Source of the DNA: Brachionus plicatilis
Lineage: Eukaryota > Rotifera > Eurotatoria > Ploima > Brachionidae
DNA length: 64,000 bases
NCBI GenBank assembly: GCA_010279815.1
Contig: QEOQ01000378.1
Span: 621,906 to 685,905, forward strand
Direction of reading: 5' to 3'
In this document: in pieces, positions 1 through 10,512 of the stretch
Numbering within the stretch: position 1 is the stretch's first letter
Layout of the letters: each line of letters begins with the position of its first letter
Program-made: the position numbers and the translations under genes
The notes under the pieces: model-generated
The model's database searches: none
The model's input: only the letters and a program-made list of their open reading frames with translations
Told to the model about the DNA's origin: nothing

Positions 1-2672
1 TTGACATGTCATGTCAAATTTATTTTCATATTTAAAATTTTAAAATGTCCTTTTTTTTTAACTTTAATAGATTTAAATATTTTAATTGATTTTGATGAAA
101 ACTTACTTTTTAAGACAAAAAAAATTTACTTAAAATTTGTTAAAGTGGAAAAATAAAATTATTTAAGTTTGAATGAATGGATATAAAAGTTAAAAAATTG
201 AATTTTTGAATTAACTTAACCTGGATTATTTAAATTATTGTCTGTTTTTGTTAAATAAATTAGAGATTAATCATTTTGATGTTAATTTGATAATGAACCA
301 TCATTAGAAATATAACGTTCAGTATTTGTTTTTTAAAAATTAAAATCAAAATCATTAGATTAATTAGGTTTTAAAATTTTAAATGATCGTTTTGATATTG
401 AAATTTTATCTGAAACTTCAATTTGTCTCTTTTATTTGAATTTTAGTCTCGTTTTATTTGTTTTTTTTATTAAAAGTTTATCTTTTTTGGGGGAAAAATT
501 GATCAAAAAGGCGACCAATCCAGTCAATTTTTTTTTCAATTATAAAATTTGATAAGCAGTTGGTAAAATCTAATGTACTTTTTTCGCCATGGAATCTTTA
601 ATAAGAGCATAAAAATATCTATTTTGAAATAAACGTAAATCTTATTAAAAATGAATGATCAAATTAATCAAAAATTTTTTCTATTTTATTTTTGTGTTAA
701 AGTCTAAATTTTTTATGAGTCTGAATGATGTCATTTTATTTTTCTCAAAAAAACGCTTCTAATACCTCTTGTTATGTTTTATTTGAGTTATACATCTCAA
801 AACCCAATCACACACTCTATAAAACACATAAATAAAATTAATATGAGTTAAGAAATTTTTTGTTTAAAAGTGAAAAAAGTAAAAAAAAAATACAAAAATA
901 TCGATATGGTCTTTTGGTTAAAGTTTTCACAAAGTTCCAAAAAGTTTTAAAACCTGAGGTACCTTGCAAACATTAACAGTCTATATAGATTTTTTAAAAA
1001 CTCAAAATATTTAACTTTACTTGATATGTGTTTAGAAATAAACCATGTTTATTTGTCAACTATAAGGCAAAGAAATAGTGAAAATCTATAGCTTTTATTT
1101 AGATATACAAGGTTTTCAAATAAATTTATTCTATTAGTAAATCAATCATAAAACAGTACTTGCATTTTCCTGATTAAGTATTTAAATAAATTAAGTTTTA
1201 ATTATTCTGATAAATTGTTTTGCATTAAATTTATTTTCTCTAATAATAAATTTTCCAATTTAGAGCCGTAATTAAGAAAGCAGTTTTTAACTCAATTAAA
1301 CAATTTAATTTTGGTTAAATATTTGTAATTTAATAATTTGATAATCCATTGTTTCGATTACTTACCATTTTTAATGTAAATTTTCGTATAATGAATAAAA
1401 AAGCCTAAAAAAGAACGATTTTTGAAATTACAATTTTCGAAATTTTTTTGAGTCTTGGAATAACTTATTTGAGAGATACAGTTTTTGGATCATCTCTAAA
1501 TTTCTAGATACTCACATTTTAAAATGCACAATAAAATTTAATCGCTTTAAAGCTTTATTTTTAAATTTTTTAAAAGGGATTGTAATTTGCTAAAAAACAC
1601 TTGAAATTTAACTCAAAATATTTCGATCATATTTGAAAAATGAAATTGAAAATAATCAAAAATTTTACTCTGTGATATTTATTTAAAAATTTTCAATAAA
1701 TTTAAATTTATAAATTATTTGCATTAATGATTTAAATTATACATTGACTGGTTTTGTTTCATATTTAAAATACAGATTTCTTCAAAAAGTAATGATCACT
1801 ATATTCTTTTGTATTTTGGCATTTGCATTGTAACCAATTTCAACCCGAATCTTTATTTGCATCTCCAATATTATTGAACATAAATAATTTTTATATTTGT
1901 TTAATATTCAGTGGTAATTTGATGCTTTCAATTTACTTAATTTTAAAATAATTCACGTAAAATATCGGGAAAACTGGAATTTATGAGAGTTTTCTAAAAT
2001 TATCGCTATTTTACAAGAATTTCGGATTTTTTGTGTAAAAATCAAGAATGACAAAATTTCAAAAAAAATCCTTTTTTTAAATTTTCTAATTGTTTTATTT
2101 AGAAAATTGCATTTCAAAAAATTGCAGATTTTTTTATTAAAATTTAGTAAGACTTTGAAAAAAAGGTTTTTTTAGTAAAATATTCAAAAAATTTTTTATT
2201 TTGTTTAAATTTTTTTTGAAAATGGAAAATGAATTTTGGACACATTACCTTAAATTTTTTAACTCATAGTGTAACCTCATTATTAAATACAGATAAATTT
2301 AAAAAATTTTTTGATAACGACAAAAGATGAATTTTTAAATTTTATCAATAATAAAAATTATCTAAAATTTTTTTTTAACAATAAAATGTTTTTCCAATAT
2401 TAAAAAAAAATTAAAATATATAATAAGTTTTGTTTCGTAATTGATTGTATAGTTATTTGTATGATTGAATACATTTTTTAATTTTTAAAAATCATTTAAA
2501 ATAAAAAAATTTATTTTGAATAAAAAATTATTTAAAATTAGTTAAATTTAATTTTGCAATTTTTTCAAAAATTCATTTGACTAAGTTTACGGCTACGCTT
2601 TTTTCTCATAATCTTTGCAAATAAATAATTAAAAAACCCAAATCTTGTGATTTTATATTTTAAACTTCAAAA
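1..2672. other. AT-rich intergenic DNA, no gene seen
   Basis: No open frame with protein-like composition and no tRNA-like fold was found on either strand. The sequence is dominated by A and T runs. It must contain the promoter of the downstream SNAPIN/FRA10AC1 cluster, but I cannot point to a specific core element. Confidence 0.5.
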
Positions 2673-3247
2673 ATGAGTGAAGATAGTCAGCCAAAACAAA
2701 AAGAAACGGAAGAGTTGGCCAATCTGAGCGAAGAAATTCGTCAAAATATGAACATATCCAGAGCCAAAATTAATGAGAACTTGCTTGTCACCAATTTTGT
2801 TGCCTTTTTCGAACCATTGATTCAAAATTTAGACTCAAACGTTCAATCACTCAGGTAAAATTAAACAAAAATTCCAAATTTTAATCTTTTTTGACAGACA
2901 CAGCCAAATCGACCTCCAGGACCAAATAAAGACACTTCTAAACCGTAATAAAAAATAATTTAAAAAAAAAAAACTTAATCCACTCTTTTGTTTTGAGAAG
3001 AAATCGGAAAAATTTATGAAGATGAAAAAAAAAGAATAGACTTGGACGAACACACAAAACGACTGGTTCTTACCAAAAAAAAATTGAACTCAGTTCAGGC
3101 AACCATTTTAGCTGTACAGGTAAATTTAGTCCTTAAAAAATAAATAAAAAATACTAAAAAAATATTCTAAAGGAACGCCTAAATCGCATTTATACTGCCG
3201 TTCACAAAGACCCTAATTTTAAGTCCAAACAAACAAATATTGAATAA
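2673..3247 (+). CDS. SNAPIN: SNAPIN (BLOC-1 / BORC subunit), four exons
   Basis: Exons 2673-2854, 2898-2944, 2998-3119 and 3173-3247 join in frame to 141 residues; human SNAPIN is about 136. The introns are 43, 53 and 53 nt with GT..AG ends. After an acidic N-terminus the protein reads like SNAPIN throughout: an FFEPLIQNLDSNVQSLR block, SQIDLQDQIKTLL, EIGKIYEDEK, LDEHTKRLVLTKKKL and the terminal QERLNRIYTAVHKD coiled coil. Known role of the family: a small helical subunit of BLOC-1 and BORC, acting in lysosome-related organelle biogenesis, endosomal transport and synaptic vesicle priming through SNAP-25. The stop codon is embedded in an AATAAA polyadenylation signal (3243-3249). The next gene starts 104 bp downstream, suggesting a shared transcription unit. 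Identity is from motif recall, not an alignment run here. Confidence 0.88.
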
Positions 3248-3340
3248 AATTTTTAATAAAATTTTGCTTTATTTTTTAAAAAAATTTTAGCTTTTAACCA
3301 AGTTAATTTAATTTAAATCCAAAATTTAAAATTTAAAAAT

Positions 3341-3351
3341 TTTATTTAGTT
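3341..3351 (+). promoter_or_regulatory. Putative trans-splice acceptor before FRA10AC1/PIGL
   Basis: A T-rich tract ending in TTTTATTTAG lies two bases before the FRA10AC1 start codon, 93 bp after the SNAPIN stop, with no upstream exon to splice from. This is what a spliced-leader acceptor in an operon looks like. Outron-style addition is inferred; the leader RNA itself was not found in this window. Confidence 0.55.
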
Positions 3352-5128
3352 ATGTCTTTTAAGCCGCCTGAATCTCCGAAATCATCCAAGGTAAACAATG
3401 CTGCATTTACTAATCCCGTTCGTGATCATACTCTATCTAAGCTTGACCATTGCTATCTCATTTTTTCACACGAAAAATCCTAAGATCGACTTTAGAGGAA
3501 AAAATATTTGTTTATTGATTGCTCATCCGGACGATGAGTCCATGTTCTTTGGACCACTGCTTTGCCATTTGTCCAAAATTGATTGTCAAATCTTCATTTT
3601 GTGCATGACCACTGGCAATTATTACAACCAAGGCTCTCGGAGAGTGCAAGAGATGCACTCGGCATGTAAACACATGTTCAGTAGATACAATTTGAAGATA
3701 GTTGACCAAGGGGACAGAATCCCTGACCATGCAAGCAAAAAATGGGATGAAGAGCTCACAAAAAACATAATTTCAGCTTATTTGCAGCAAAATTCCATCC
3801 AAACAGTGGTAACTTTTGACCAATTCGGAATCAGTGGACATGCCAATCATTGCTATCTGAATAAAATAGTGAAAAAATATTTTTCTTTTATGGAAGTTTG
3901 GCAATTGGTGACAGTGAACCGAGCCAGAAAATACATACCTCTGATTGACATTTTGTTTAGCCTAAAAGAAAACCATTTGATAGTCGGCTCTTTGCGCGAC
4001 TATTTTAGAATATTCGGCATGATGCTGGAACACAAGAGTCAATTGGTCTGGTTTAGATGGCTGTATTTGATCACCTCTAGATATATGCTTATAAATTCAT
4101 TTAGAAAAATTTATTGAATAAAAATTTTATTTTAGTAAATTTTTTGTTTTAAAGACCCCGCTGTTTGATGACTACGAGGGCTCGGAGTTCGAATATTCGG
4201 CCAAAGAGCCGCGGTCCGATGACATTCCAAAAAAACCAGCGACCAGAGCCGCTAGTCTGCCGTCCAAGGCTCATTTGAGCAATGAACAAATGAAGAATGA
4301 ATCACAGATCCGGTCTTTGCATTACAGAAGCATGAATGCCTATGCCCGCCATGTAAAATTGGTCAACGACTATCTAATCTATTACAGTGGGGGGAAAACG
4401 CTCAAGGAAGTGTTTGAGCGCGACGTGTCCAAAGACAAGACAGATTTGGATGTAATAAGGGAAGAAATGAGGTTTATTTGGGACGAGCAGAATGAGCCTA
4501 GCACTTGGGAGCAGAGATTGGCAAAAAAATACTATGACAAGCTGTTCAAAGAGTACTGTATATGCGACTTGACGCTTTTTGACCAGAAAAAAATAGCAAT
4601 GAGGTGGCGAGTTGAGAAGGAAGTGTTGACCGGCAAGGGCCAGTTTGTTTGTGGTGATAAACGGTGTTCAGTGCGTGATGGACTCAAAACTTGGGAGGTC
4701 AACTTTGGTTATGTGGAGCATGGTGAGAAAAAAAATGCTCTTGTTAAGCTAAGGCTGTGTCCTGAATGTTCTGTTAAATTAAATTTTCATCATAAGTATA
4801 AATTTAAGCAGGTTTTGTATTGGGTTTTTATTTTTTTGCTAGAAAAAAGGAATATGTTAAGCCGGCAAAGGTTGAAAAGAGAAAAAAAAAGCATACAAAA
4901 TTGGAGGAGTCCGAGTCCGAAAGCGACAAAGAGGAGACCAAAGAGGAAAAAAAGATAAAAACAGAAGAAGTGGTTGACTCTAGGGAAAAAATAAGTGCTG
5001 ACGGCAATATGATTGTTTTGGAATCGGACGATTCTATGTGGAAATCGACTGGTGTTTCCGAAAAACATAACGAGGATAAAGCCAGAGAAGAGGAATTCGA
5101 AGAGTATCTGGAAGATTTATTTTTTTAG
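3352..5128 (+). CDS. FRA10AC1: FRA10AC1 homologue, three exons, hosts PIGL in intron 1
   Basis: Exons 3352-3390 (13 codons), 4155-4795 and 4843-5128 join in frame to 321 residues; human FRA10AC1 is about 315. Recognition rests on the conserved core: NDYLIYYSGGK, DKTDLDVIREEMRF, LAKKYYDKLFKEYCI, WRVEKEVLTGKGQFVCG, WEVNFGYVEHGEK, LVKLRLCPECSVKLNFHH, with paired cysteines that look zinc-binding, then a Lys/Glu-rich tail ending EEEFEEYLEDLFF like the human C-terminus. It is a nuclear protein associated with spliceosomes (family knowledge). Intron 2 (4796-4842) is 47 nt and starts GTATAA; the tempting donor at 4812 gives a stop, so it was rejected. Intron 1 (3391-4154, 764 nt) contains the whole PIGL gene on the same strand. 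An AATAAA lies at about 5140. Confidence 0.9.
3398..4117 (+). CDS. PIGL: PIGL, GlcNAc-PI de-N-acetylase, nested in FRA10AC1 intron
   Basis: A single-exon frame of 239 residues. It removes the acetyl group from GlcNAc-phosphatidylinositol, the second step of GPI-anchor synthesis, on the cytoplasmic face of the ER (family knowledge). Visible features: an N-terminal hydrophobic anchor (residues about 4-23), the metal-binding AHPDDE motif (42-47), TTGNYYNQGSRR following it, a DQFG block and the second metal ligand motif SGHANH (146-151). Length is close to the roughly 250 of animal PIG-L. Its ATG is only 7 nt downstream of the 5' splice site of FRA10AC1 intron 1, so that splice junction lies in its 5' UTR. 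The stop codon overlaps an AATAAA. An upstream ATG at 3352, out of frame, opens a 43-codon reading frame that overlaps the PIGL start and ends at 3483. Intron-retained or internally polyadenylated transcripts would encode it. Confidence 0.9.
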   Translation: MLHLLIPFVIILYLSLTIAISFFHTKNPKIDFRGKNICLLIAHPDDESMFFGPLLCHLSKIDCQIFILCMTTGNYYNQGSRRVQEMHSACKHMFSRYNLKIVDQGDRIPDHASKKWDEELTKNIISAYLQQNSIQTVVTFDQFGISGHANHCYLNKIVKKYFSFMEVWQLVTVNRARKYIPLIDILFSLKENHLIVGSLRDYFRIFGMMLEHKSQLVWFRWLYLITSRYMLINSFRKIY

Positions 5129-5420
5129 AAATTTAAATATAATAAATGATGTAAATAAATTTTTTTTTTAAATATTTTTATTAATGAAAGATTTATGTAA
5201 AGCCATGATCAGTCGATCTCAAAAGTTCTAGGCCAAGCAGCCGCAGAAATATGATTTAATAAAGTTTTTGATGAGTTAATTTACCAATTTGTCTGTCAAT
5301 TTATTCATCTGCCAGTCATTGCAAAGTTTTGGAAAAAAAGATAAAAAAAATAAAAAATTCTGTGTAATTTTGCGTTCATATTTAAAAAAAAAATTTGATT
5401 TTCATTACAAGTTTAAAATG

Positions 5421-6460
5421 GGGTATTATTAATCGATCTCTTACATTACTTAAACGATCACTTAATAAAATATATTATTTTATTTTTTCTATCTATAATA
5501 TTATTTATTCGATTAATTTGATTAATTAACTGTCTCTAATAATAAATATTTATGTATCCTGAGTTTTTTTGTCACTAAATTTACTGAAGATGAGTATGAT
5601 TATGATGAATATAGCCCTTAACTTAATTAATGAACAGTTGAAATTATCTCTTGATTTAATTTAATTATCTCCTGTAAGAGTTTTTTTTTGTGGATATTTA
5701 AAGATGATCTAATGTGATCTAAGTTTTATCAAAGTATTGAAATGTCTGATAGTGAGTATCGAGTAGTTGATGACTATGTAACTTCTGAATCAGAATCTGA
5801 AGACGAGGTTCAAGAATCCAATAAAAAGAAAAGAACCAGGAAGAACTGGATCTATGAGAGAACATTCAACGATCAAGAAGCATCCAAAGACTGGTTAGAT
5901 AATGAAAAGATTTGGTATTCTCTGAAAAGTAGTGAAACTGAGGCCGGTTTAAGAGTTGATTATCGATGCAACCTAGTTAAGAGAAAAGGACCTCAATGCG
6001 CAGCTGCAATTTATTTACTTTATAAAAGTGAAAATCTATCAGTGGCTTTAATTAAAACAAAGGATCAACACAATCATGATGAAATTGCCAACACTGGGCA
6101 TGGAACAAAAAAACAAAAAACCAATTTATAAGGAAGCTGAAAAAGTAGTGCAAGCATCAACCAGCAGTGATATAAGTAAGAAAGTAGAAGCTCCACTAAA
6201 GAGAGGTAGAGGTAGACCAAGAAAAAACTTATAATAAGATATTATTTTATTTGAAATTTTTTGAAATTTTTTATAATTCTTTTTTTTTTAAATCAATTTA
6301 ATAAATAAAAATAAGAGATACTTTAAGTAAAATTAGTTGCTGTTTTATTTAATTTAGGAGACAGATTAATAAATATAAGTTAAGGGTATTTAGTAAAATA
6401 AGAGATAGAAAAATATTAGTGATCGATTAAGTAATTTTAGAGATCGATTAAATACCTCCC
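5421..6460 (+). mobile_element. MULE-type DNA transposon with 10-bp target duplication
   Basis: The element is flanked by a perfect 10-bp duplication GTTTAAAATG (5411-5420 and 6461-6470). Its ends are inverted: GGGTATTATTAATCGATCTC at the left and, read inward from the right, GGGAGGTATTTAATCGATCT, followed on both sides by iterated ATTACTTAAtCGATCA-like motifs. A target duplication of 9-11 bp and long, internally repetitive terminal repeats are typical of Mutator-like elements. It is only 1040 bp and carries one short zinc-finger gene and no transposase core. Confidence 0.85.
5742..6234 (+). pseudogene. MULE zinc-finger plus AT-hook ORF, broken by one frameshift
   Basis: The main frame runs 5742-6131 (129 residues) and contains an acidic Ser/Glu start, a basic KKKRTRKNW patch and a C..C..HxH zinc finger (YRCN, then QC about 13 residues later, then HNH near the end) of the WRKY/GCM1-FLYWCH class used by MULE transposases to bind DNA. 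It stops just after two A-runs (6106-6120). In the +1 frame the coding character continues to 6234 and ends in an AT-hook, RGRGRPRKN. One missing or extra A restores one protein of about 160 residues, so this is either a real frameshift or a homopolymer error. The catalytic DDE domain is absent. Confidence 0.7.
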
Positions 6461-6470
6461 GTTTAAAATG

Positions 6471-7379
6471 ATGAATATTTAAAATTTGATTTATTTGAAA
6501 ATCTCAAATTTTAATTACAAAATTTTTCTTAAAACTATAATTATTCACTAAAAACTGAAAAATTACAGAATATTGGTTTAAATTAAATTCATTATCATCA
6601 AAAAACACTTAAAATTTTTCTTAAGGAGACGGTATCAAATGGCGACTAGATATTTTTTTTCAATTTTGTTCTTATTAAAAGACAAAATTAGTTTAAAGGA
6701 AGACCTTGTTGATTTAAGAAATGCTTTGTGTCTTAATTTATATTGATTTTATTTTTTTTTGTTATTTTGATCAATTCAATATTTTTTAAAAATCAAAAAA
6801 CAACATCGAACAAAGTAATTAATTCATATTAAACTTTATTTGAAATTCAAGAAAAAGATTCTGTTCGATAATTATCTTAAATTTTGTTCCCAAAATCTCG
6901 ACCAAATAAAGATATTTCAATTTTTAAAAAAGATAACCAGAAAAATATCAAATAATTTAATTTTATAAAAAGAGATTTTTTGAATTTTATCCTGTTTGTT
7001 TTTTTAATAATAAAATCAGTTCTATTTTGGCCTTTTTTACTTAAAGATTTAAAGAAAAATATCTTGCTAATAAGAAAAGACAAGAATAATTAAGCCTTTG
7101 AAAATCAAATTTAAGTTATTGAGTCGGAAAACGTCAGACACTAAGAAAACATACTAGTACTCCAGAAATAGTAAACATTTTAGGGTATGTGATTTGGATT
7201 TTTATCTGAAGTTTAAACAATTTCTTTACTCGAAATTTTCAAGACAATACATAATATTATACTTATTTATACTTTTTTTTTAATCCCATTTTAATATTTT
7301 TTTTTATTTTTTTTTATAATAAAAAACCAGTTTTTTTTGGGCTTTTTTTACTGAAAGGTTTAAAGAATAATGTAAGTAG
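6471..7379. other. AT-rich stretch, nothing identified
   Basis: No gene or bounded element was recognised between the MULE and the decayed LINE. The short open frames here are built of A/T runs. Confidence 0.4.
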
Positions 7380-9960
7380 TAGTAGTTTTGACTGTAGCTG
7401 GCTAGCCAGCGAGTGTGCTGACAAAGCACACTAAGTTAGCTGACGTGTTTGATTGCTGATCATCCAGCAATCAATTCCTTCTTTAAAAGTGTTAACATTG
7501 AGGCCTTCAACTAATTCATTTAGCAGCGAGTTCCATATGTTAGCTGTTCTGTTGAAAAAAAAGTTATCTCTATGTTGGAGCTTCGAAATTTCTGTGTGTT
7601 ATTTGAAGCAGTGTCCTCTTCCTTGGTTTTATGTGACATTTAAATTGTTGTTTTTTTCAACCAATTCTATTCCATGCATGAACTTGTATAGTTGAATTAG
7701 ATCACCTTTTTTTCTTCTTTCCGCCAGATTTGAAATGTTCAAAGCCTTCAATCTGCTTCATACGGATTGTTTCTAATTGAAAAGACAATTTACGTAGCTC
7801 CGCGTTGAATCCTTTCAACATTCTCAGAGTCAGATTTAAGAATTGGAGACCATACAGGCACCGCAAATTCAAAAAGAAGACGAACGAATGTTAAATAAAG
7901 AGATCTTAGTAACTAATGTTAGGTCGCATCAGGAAATCAAAACGAGCAAGTGATGTCCTGATGCGACCTAACATCTGATTTGCTTTGTTTGTAGCCTCTA
8001 TCACTTGATTTTTCCATTTAAGATTTGTATTGAAAATAATTCCAAGATTTCTTTCGGTTGCGGACGTTGATAACTGCTTACCACCAATAAAATAAGGAAA
8101 ATCTTTATTTTTATGACCATAATGCATAACCACACATTTTGTTGTGTTGAAGAGAAGAAGCCAATCTTGGGTCCCCTTGAAAATTAAATCTGTTACCCAC
8201 ACTTTAAGCACTCATTTACTTGATGATCAACTCGTGTTTAAATCATATTTATGGAATACGTGACTATGTTATTAAAGTTATTCATGTTACTCGCAATACT
8301 TCTAGAATCAGAATGGAATTCTATTCAAGAAGATTCATCATTTCTAACAAGAAACAGATGTCAACGCCATATATAAGAAGCGAACTCAACCCTTATAAAA
8401 GACATTATATTATATTATTGCAATAAACTATTAAACAACTATCCTTGTTATTCTTCCAGTAACAAATCTAAATTTGATTGTATTTTCGCTGCACTTATTT
8501 CTGATACCGTTTGCGAGAACATTTTGGTTTCATCTGCATATATATTGACAATATTCTCTATTTCTTTTGGTAGATTTGACCAATCACTGACCCTTGTGGT
8601 ACACCGCTAAAAATCCCAACCCAATTCAACAAAATTTCACCTTGGACAACTCGTTGTGTTCTTCTATTAAGAAACCTTCAATCCATTTTAGTGTTAGACC
8701 ATCAAAGCCATACGCTTTCAATTTAGCTATTAGTCGTCTGTGCGGAACGGTATCAAATGCTTTCGCAAAATCCAGCAAAATAACATTAACAGCAATACTT
8801 TTGTTTTAGACTCATTAAGATGAAATCTAGAGTTTCCAGAAGATTAGATGACAATTTCTTGACAAACCCATGCTGTTCTTTTGATGTAATATTATTCCAT
8901 TTTTGTTCTTATTATTTATTTTTTATTTAATAAATAATTTGGGGTAAACCTCAGGCCGCATAGAATGGAACTAAGTCCTTCTTTTCAGCCTAGCGATTGA
9001 AAAAATAAATATCAAAAAAGCACAAAATTGAGCAAAATAAATTAAAAAATAAAAAATATTGACATATATTGATTAAATAATTAGTGTTTTTTATCGGATA
9101 AGATCATTTAATAAAAGAAAAAAAGAGAAAAAGAAGAAAAATAAAAAAAAAATAAAAAAAAATTGTGATTTGGCAGTTTAAAGGATCAGCTATTACTATT
9201 TTGAGGTTCTTATTATGCTTTCCATTATTTTGTGTGGAATTGAAGTTAAAGACACAGGACGATAATTGCTGGCCGTTGATTTATCACCTTTTTTAAAAAA
9301 TGGAATAGTATTTGCTTATCTGAATTTTATTGAAAGCTTACTATTGGATAAAGATACTCTGAAATCAAAATTAAAGGAACAGTAAGGGCTTCTACACAGT
9401 TTTAAAGCTATAACGGATGAAGCTTGTCTACACCACATGATTTATTTTGGTTTAGGTCTTATAATTTTTCAAATACCATTTCATTCCTAATATCATTTGG
9501 TTCAATGTCAATATATTCTGACTTGTTTTCATTAAATTCAACTTCAAAAAAAGGGAAGCTCACCATCTTTTTTCTATAACAAAAACATCTTGAAAACATT
9601 TATTAAGAAGATTTTATATCTCTTTCGGTTCTTGCGTTAATTCATTGTTTGACTTTTTAATGCTTTGATTGATTCTTTGACTATTTTTTGATGATTTAAG
9701 TATTTGTATTTAAGTAAAAACATTTTAGGATTTTTCTTAGCTCTTTCCGCTAAATTTTGTTTATATGTTAATCTGACTCTTTTAATTTCTGATGAAACAT
9801 ATTTACAGATAGATTTGTAATCTTTATATAAATTCATATCCTTCCAGTTACATGAACAGTTCCTGTATCTAAGATTCCTCTTAATTCTAATTAAGATTTT
9901 AATATCATTTTTAATCCAAGGTTTTTGAAATGCTTTTCGTTTTAGAGCCATCCTTCACTG
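7380..9960 (-). mobile_element. Decayed non-LTR retrotransposon (CR1/Jockey-like), 5' truncated
   Basis: Read on the minus strand, several frames together give the order expected of a LINE ORF2: the linker after the endonuclease (9951-9637, PWIKNDIKILIRIKRN and KKNPKMFLLKYKY), NYRPVSLTS near 9255, EQHGFVKKLSSNLLETLDF near 8870, a decayed FAKAFDTVPHRRLIAKLKAYG block near 8760, GTQDWLLLFNTTKC..MHYG and RNLGIIF (8211-7906), and a C-terminal RGDLIQLYKFMHG..GRGHCFK..WNSLLNE tail down to about 7450. Frames are interrupted by many stops and indels. The endonuclease and ORF1 are missing. Dead copy. Confidence 0.8.
8916..9205. mobile_element. Insertion of unknown class inside the LINE, 11-bp TSD
   Basis: The reverse-transcriptase reading is interrupted between the KIMESII and EQHGFV blocks by about 290 bp of A-rich DNA. 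An 11-bp direct repeat GTTCTTATTAT flanks it (8905-8915 and 9206-9216), as for a target-site duplication. Part of the insert (about 8941-8998) is GC-richer than its surroundings and has a weakly similar stretch near 38350. No RNA polymerase III box or coding frame is evident. Confidence 0.6.
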
Positions 9961-10512
9961 GAGTGTCAAAAATAAAAAAATCGTGCCATATCTAAAAATC
10001 TGAAGCATTTAATAAAAAATGCCTAAATTAGATTTATTTCTCAAATAAAATCTTGTGATTTATTATTTACAAACCAAAAATTAATGAAGATAATAGACTG
10101 AAAAATTTTAATTTCAATTTTATTAAAAGTGAAAATTAAAACATAAAATCTTTGTTATTCAAAAAAATTGCTAAAACAAAGAATTATTTATAAAAAAAAA
10201 ATTCTAAGGGAAATAATTCAATCCGAAAGAAGGAAAAACATTTAATAAAATAAAATTTTTTATTTAGATTTTTTATGAAATAATTAATGTTGATGATCTT
10301 TTTTTTTCAATTTTTTCCACCATTTTTTTAAATAAATTTTTACTAGATTAGTTGTTTAAAACAACAATTAGAAAAAAAAATTTTAAATTAAATTTGATGT
10401 TCTCTATTATCAATGTTATAACATTAACAAATAATTTTTTTTGCAGAATAAAAAACATTAATTGAAAATTTCTTTTGTAACTAATTGATCTTATTTTATT
10501 TAAAATACATTT
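9961..10512. other. AT-rich intergenic DNA, no gene seen
   Basis: Nothing beyond A/T runs; it contains the 3' untranslated region of the DEG/ENaC gene at its right end. Confidence 0.4.

Noticed and set aside
4812..4842. 31-nt intron in FRA10AC1 using the GTTTTG donor
   Set aside because: Splicing there shifts frame into a stop after six codons; the GTATAA donor at 4796 restores the conserved C-terminus.
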